Source of the DNA: an uncultured Clostridia bacterium
Lineage (GTDB): Bacteria; Bacillota; Clostridia; Christensenellales; UBA1242
Direction of reading: 5' to 3'
Assembly: GCA_934747965.1 (NCBI GenBank)
Contig: CAKVHI010000002.1
Coordinates: 62,001-126,000, forward strand
Length of the DNA stretch: 64,000 nt
Under the pieces are notes generated by a model. That model was not told where the DNA came from. It did not search any database and was given only the letters and a program-made list of their open reading frames with translations. How positions within the stretch are numbered: position 1 is the first letter of the stretch; each line of letters opens with the position of its first letter. The translations under genes and the position numbers were made by a program. Positions 60,770-64,000 of this stretch are shown here, piece by piece.

Positions 60770-61846
60770 AAAAAATTTTTGCCAAAAATAATTGTGTCGA
60801 CTTTGATAGTGCTTTTTTTGATATTGGCACCATTTACTGTTTTTCCAAAACTAAGTTTGCTTAATTATTCTGTAAACAAAGAGTATAAATTGGACTTCCA
60901 AGGAGTTTTGACTTTGTGGAATGTAGACACTTTTGAGGGTGGAAGCATAAGTCGAACTGTTTTTTTAGAAAAACGAGCGATTGAGTTTGAAAAGCAGAAT
61001 AAAGGAGTTTACATAAGTGTTCAAAACATAAGTTTGGAGCATTTAAAATTAAATTTACAAGCGGGGCAAAAGCCTAATATAATTACATTTGGTATTGGTG
61101 TTGAAAATCTTTTTTGTAATGAGGTTATAAACCTTGATGATGTTGGCTTAGTAAGAGAAGATTTACTTGCTTCGGCAAAAATAGACGGAAAATTAAAAGC
61201 TCTTCCGATTATGCTTGGTGGTTACACTCTGATTTCAAACAAAGAAAAACTTTCTGGAGATGATATTTGCGAAAGTTTGAAGCATGGAAATAAAAATATT
61301 ATATTTTCTTCTAACGATTCAATAAACCCATTGATGGCACTTTTTGTAAACAATATTACTTTAGAAGGGCAAAAAGCAAGCGATGTTGACAGTTTTGACG
61401 CCTACGACAAATTTATTCATAACAGTTTTGATGTATTACTAGGAACGCAAAGAGATTTTTATAGATGTAAAAATCGTGAAAATAACATGAAAATGCAGTG
61501 TAATTATAACACTTTGGGTGGGTTTTCAGACTTAATACAATATGCTTCAGTTTTTTCTTGCGAAGCAAAAAAAGAAGAGATTTGTAAGGAATTTTTAAAT
61601 TATTTGATTAGTGAAAATGTCCAAAAAAATCTTGCTAACATAAATATGTTTCCGGTTTTAGACATTAATATTTATCAAGATGAATTTTACAAACAATTTA
61701 ATAACATTTTGTTAAAAAAAATAAAAACTTTGAATTGCTTTTTAAAAAAGGAAGAATTAGACAGCTTGAAAATGAAATTGCAAGAATTTGTTTTGGAAGG
61801 TAAAACTGAAAACAAAGACGAAATTAAAAAATTTTTGAATATTTAA
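60758..61846 (+). CDS. Membrane-anchored solute-binding-protein-like protein
   Basis: 362 residues from ATG 60758, with AAGGA 11 bases upstream; ATG 60737 is in frame but has no ribosome site. A basic start and one hydrophobic helix (about 11-31) act as a membrane anchor or signal; there is no lipobox cysteine. The rest resembles extracellular solute-binding proteins of ABC sugar importers: GVLTLWNVDTFEGGS (about 48-62), RAIEFEKQNKGVYISVQN, KLKALPIMLGGYTLISNKEKL (about 143-163), FSDLIQYASVF, and FLNYLISENVQKNL (typical C-terminal lobe). No importer permease follows, so transport function is doubtful. A sensor or cell-wall role is possible. Confidence 0.65.
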   Translation: MTFFKKFLPKIIVSTLIVLFLILAPFTVFPKLSLLNYSVNKEYKLDFQGVLTLWNVDTFEGGSISRTVFLEKRAIEFEKQNKGVYISVQNISLEHLKLNLQAGQKPNIITFGIGVENLFCNEVINLDDVGLVREDLLASAKIDGKLKALPIMLGGYTLISNKEKLSGDDICESLKHGNKNIIFSSNDSINPLMALFVNNITLEGQKASDVDSFDAYDKFIHNSFDVLLGTQRDFYRCKNRENNMKMQCNYNTLGGFSDLIQYASVFSCEAKKEEICKEFLNYLISENVQKNLANINMFPVLDINIYQDEFYKQFNNILLKKIKTLNCFLKKEELDSLKMKLQEFVLEGKTENKDEIKKFLNI

Positions 61847-61875
61847 AAACTTTAAATATAAAGAAGGGTAGTATA

Positions 61876-62769
61876 ATGGAAATTAAACATTTAATAAAAT
61901 TATATAAAATTTTGAAAAAAGAGAATATAAAAATAGGTGAAAATCTTGAAGATTACACGAGTTTTAAAATTGGTGGAAGAGCCAAAATTATGTTGCTTCC
62001 GCAAAATTTAAAAATGGCAAAAAAAGCCTTAAAATTTTTAACCAAAAAACAAATAAAATTTGTCGTTTTGGGTGCAGGAACAAATGTTTTGATTTCTGGC
62101 GATATTGATGTTGTTGTTTGCATGAAAAACCTTAACAAAATCAACATAAAAGGTGAAAAAGCGTATGCTGAAAGTGGTGTTAAACTTTTTAAACTTAATG
62201 AAGTTTTAAAGGATAACTCTCTTAGTGGTTTAGAAAAAACTTATGGTATTCCCGGAAGCGTTGGTGGAGGTATTGTTCAAAATTGTGGAGCCTATGGCTT
62301 TAGTGTGAGTGATTGTTTGTTGAAAGTTGTTTTGTTTGATGGGAAAAAAGTAAAATGCGTTAAAAAAGAAAACTTGTTTTTTGATTACAGAACAAGTGAA
62401 TTTAAAAAAAATAAAAATTTAATTGTTTTGGCGGGTATTTTCAAGTTGACTAAAGCTCATGAGAATGAAATTGAAGCAAAACTTGATGAAATTTTTAGTG
62501 CAAGAAAAGAAAAACAGCCCTATGAATATCCAAGTGCGGGAAGTGTTTTTAAACGAGTTAATGGTGTTATTATAAGCAAACTTATTGATGAAATGGGGTT
62601 TAAAGGTTTTAAAGTTGGCGGGGCTATGGTCAGTGAAAAACACGCTGGTTTTATTATAAATTATGACCATGCAACTTATGATGATGTTATAATGCTTATA
62701 AAATATATCAAAAATAAAATAAAATTAGAAAAAAATATTGATTTAGAACTTGAAATTGAGTTATTATAA
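61876..62769 (+). CDS. murB: UDP-N-acetylenolpyruvoylglucosamine reductase
   Basis: 297 residues, typical type II length. FAD-binding features: ENLEDYTSFKIGGRAKIMLLP (about 22-42) and VVLGAGTNVLISG (about 64-76). Catalytic/FAD GIPGSVGGGIVQNCGAYG (about 129-146), FDYRTSEFKK (about 174-183), and the proton-donor serine in YEYPSAGSVFKR (about 215-226). The C-terminus KVGGAMVSEKHAGFIIN is intact. It reduces the enolpyruvyl group to the lactyl of UDP-MurNAc using NADPH. GAAGGG ribosome site. The following PHP gene starts 4 bases after its stop; with whiA beyond, this matches the murB-whiA region of Bacillota. Confidence 0.97.
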   Translation: MEIKHLIKLYKILKKENIKIGENLEDYTSFKIGGRAKIMLLPQNLKMAKKALKFLTKKQIKFVVLGAGTNVLISGDIDVVVCMKNLNKINIKGEKAYAESGVKLFKLNEVLKDNSLSGLEKTYGIPGSVGGGIVQNCGAYGFSVSDCLLKVVLFDGKKVKCVKKENLFFDYRTSEFKKNKNLIVLAGIFKLTKAHENEIEAKLDEIFSARKEKQPYEYPSAGSVFKRVNGVIISKLIDEMGFKGFKVGGAMVSEKHAGFIINYDHATYDDVIMLIKYIKNKIKLEKNIDLELEIELL

Positions 62770-62773
62770 TAGT

Positions 62774-63478
62774 ATGAGATTATTATTTGATTTACACACT
62801 CACACAGTTTTTAGTCATGGAACTGGAACGATTGAAGATAATGTTAAGGTTGCAAAACAAAAAGGTCTTTCTGTGGTGGCGATAACAGACCATGGTTTTG
62901 AACATTTGTGTTATGCAGTTAAAAGAAAAAACCTTGCATTTATGAAAAGTGAATGTGAAAGATTGTCTAAAAAATATGATATAAAAGTTTTGCTTGGAGT
63001 TGAAGCAAATTTGTTAAATCATAAAGGTAAAATTGATGTTAAAGAAGATGATTTGAAATATCTTGATTTTATTATTATGGGTTATCATAAACTGATTAAG
63101 CCTAAATTTGGGCAAATTTGGTTTGGATTAATATCTAAGATAAACAAAAGCAAAAAACAAATAGAAAGAAATACTGATGCATATATAAACGCGATAAAAA
63201 GATATGATATAAAAATTCTAACACATCTAAATTATGGTATTAAGGTAAATGTTCCAAGATTAGCTGATTTTTGCAAAGAAAGAGGAGTTTTGATTGAACT
63301 TAATGGAAAAAGAATAAATTTTGATAAAAATGAAACAGAATATATGAAAAAAATCAATACAAAATTTATTTTAAACTCGGATGCCCATAAGCCTGAAAAT
63401 GTTGGGGAAACAAATTTAGGATTAAACTTTGTTATTAAAAATAACATAGACCCAGAAAATGTTGTAAATTTAAAGTAG
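62774..63478 (+). CDS. PHP-domain phosphoesterase
   Basis: 234 residues from ATG 62774, four bases after the murB stop; the in-frame start at 62750 lies inside murB. Metal ligands of the PHP fold are present: LFDLHTHTVFSHG (4-16), AITDHGFEH (about 37-45), LGVEANLL (about 73-80), ILTHLNYG (about 147-154) and LNSDAHKPENVG (about 202-213). PHP enzymes use two or three metals to hydrolyse phosphoesters; this short form resembles YcdX-like phosphatases. Coupled to murB and 6 bases ahead of whiA, so one operon. Exact substrate unknown. Confidence 0.9.
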   Translation: MRLLFDLHTHTVFSHGTGTIEDNVKVAKQKGLSVVAITDHGFEHLCYAVKRKNLAFMKSECERLSKKYDIKVLLGVEANLLNHKGKIDVKEDDLKYLDFIIMGYHKLIKPKFGQIWFGLISKINKSKKQIERNTDAYINAIKRYDIKILTHLNYGIKVNVPRLADFCKERGVLIELNGKRINFDKNETEYMKKINTKFILNSDAHKPENVGETNLGLNFVIKNNIDPENVVNLK

Positions 63479-63484
63479 GGAAAA

Positions 63485-64000
63485 ATGTCTTTTATAACTA
63501 ATGCTAAAAATGAAATTATAACTAATTATAAAAAAAACATAAACAAAACTGATTGTTTAAGTTTTTTGTATGGTCTTTTTTTGACTTGTGCAGAAATAAA
63601 TATAACAACAAAACAAATTGAATTTTTGGTAAGCGATGAAAATCTTTATGAAATTATCAATAGTTGTTTGTCAAAACTTGGCTTCGAGCCCGCAGAATTT
63701 GAAATTGAAGATAGCAAAAATTTGAAATTTAAGGTTACAATTTCTTTTTTGTCAAGCAAGTTTTTGCTTAATAAATTTGTGTATGAAAAAAATCTTGATT
63801 TTTGTGAAAGTTTGATAAAAACTGAAAATCAAAAAAAAGATTTTTTGAAAGCTATTTTCTTAACAACAGGCACCGGCAACCTTGCTCTTAACAGTGAATC
63901 AAGCGGATATTTGCTTGAATTTGTAGTTTCAAGTGAAATGCTTGCAATAGAAATTTCAAATATTCTTTCAGAATTTGATATTTTTGCAAAATTGATAGAC
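63485..64000 (+). CDS. whiA: WhiA regulator, N-terminal 172 residues (cut by window edge)
   Basis: Open from ATG 63485 (TAGGG before it) to the window end. MSFITNAKNEIITNY, then a cysteine-bearing helix (LSFLYGLFLTCAEINITTKQIEF), and the LAGLIDADG-like WhiA block FLKAIFLTTGTGNLALNSES, SGYLLEFVVSS, ISNILSEFDIFAKLID (about 119-172). WhiA is a conserved Gram-positive protein that influences cell division and growth (and sporulation in Streptomyces). The C-terminal helix-turn-helix is beyond the edge. Its position after murB and a PHP gene is the usual one, with rapZ/yvcK absent here. Confidence 0.9.
   Translation, partial: MSFITNAKNEIITNYKKNINKTDCLSFLYGLFLTCAEINITTKQIEFLVSDENLYEIINSCLSKLGFEPAEFEIEDSKNLKFKVTISFLSSKFLLNKFVYEKNLDFCESLIKTENQKKDFLKAIFLTTGTGNLALNSESSGYLLEFVVSSEMLAIEISNILSEFDIFAKLID

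Overview
The window looks like a piece of the chromosome of a very AT-rich Gram-positive (Bacillota, Clostridia-like) bacterium, probably an uncultured gut lineage. Pointers are spoVG, whiA, rubrerythrin, an L31 protein with zinc cysteines, the order rpmE-prmC-prfA, the order murB-PHP-whiA, and a class-I-like lysyl-tRNA synthetase start. Most genes have a clear AGGAGG-type ribosome site and TTGACA/TATAAT-type promoters. No rRNA, CRISPR array, transposase or prophage was seen. The one tRNA is tRNA-Glu(CUC).

Layout. 1-8.8 kb is housekeeping: the start of a lysyl-tRNA synthetase, an HTH regulator, secA, rubrerythrin, a small YjzC-like protein, tRNA-Glu, then comEC-holA-phosphoesterase. 8.9-17.0 kb holds a VirB6-like membrane protein, a VirB4-like ATPase with its own membrane N-terminus, and two unrecognised proteins (816 and 105 aa). 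No relaxase or coupling protein is visible, so this may be a stripped-down, resident type IV secretion machine. 17.3-24.5 kb is one tight operon of glycosyltransferases, a PIG-L deacetylase, an acyltransferase-like protein, a class III aminotransferase and a radical SAM protein, probably making an amino-sugar-containing surface glycan or a related glycoside. It is followed by a THUMP-type RNA methyltransferase, UDP-glucose dehydrogenase and a metallo-beta-lactamase-fold protein. 28.4-37.0 kb is central metabolism and housekeeping: fba, an M29 aminopeptidase, gap, ldh, an ABC-F ATPase, a GloB-like hydrolase and a DEAD-box helicase.

37.4-48.4 kb is a single 3674-residue, N-terminally tethered, Ig-like surface protein driven by a perfect consensus promoter. 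48.5-64 kb contains cls, spoVG, murC, three TasA/camelysin-like exported proteins, rpmE-prmC-prfA, an ArsR regulator, uvrC, a solute-binding-like protein, murB, a PHP protein and the start of whiA.

The most notable signal is a structured leader of about 240-265 bases that occurs twice (51883-52147 and 57376-57615), each copy in front of a TasA-like gene. The leaders are much better conserved than the proteins they precede. Each has conserved hairpins, one compensatory base-pair change, and an intrinsic terminator just before the ribosome site. This is what a riboswitch or attenuator would look like. The third TasA-like gene lacks the leader but shares the same unusual TTGACA-N17/18-CAAAAT promoter-like pattern. 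The three proteins share an N-terminal module and carry different C-terminal domains (none, LamG-like, CBM-like).
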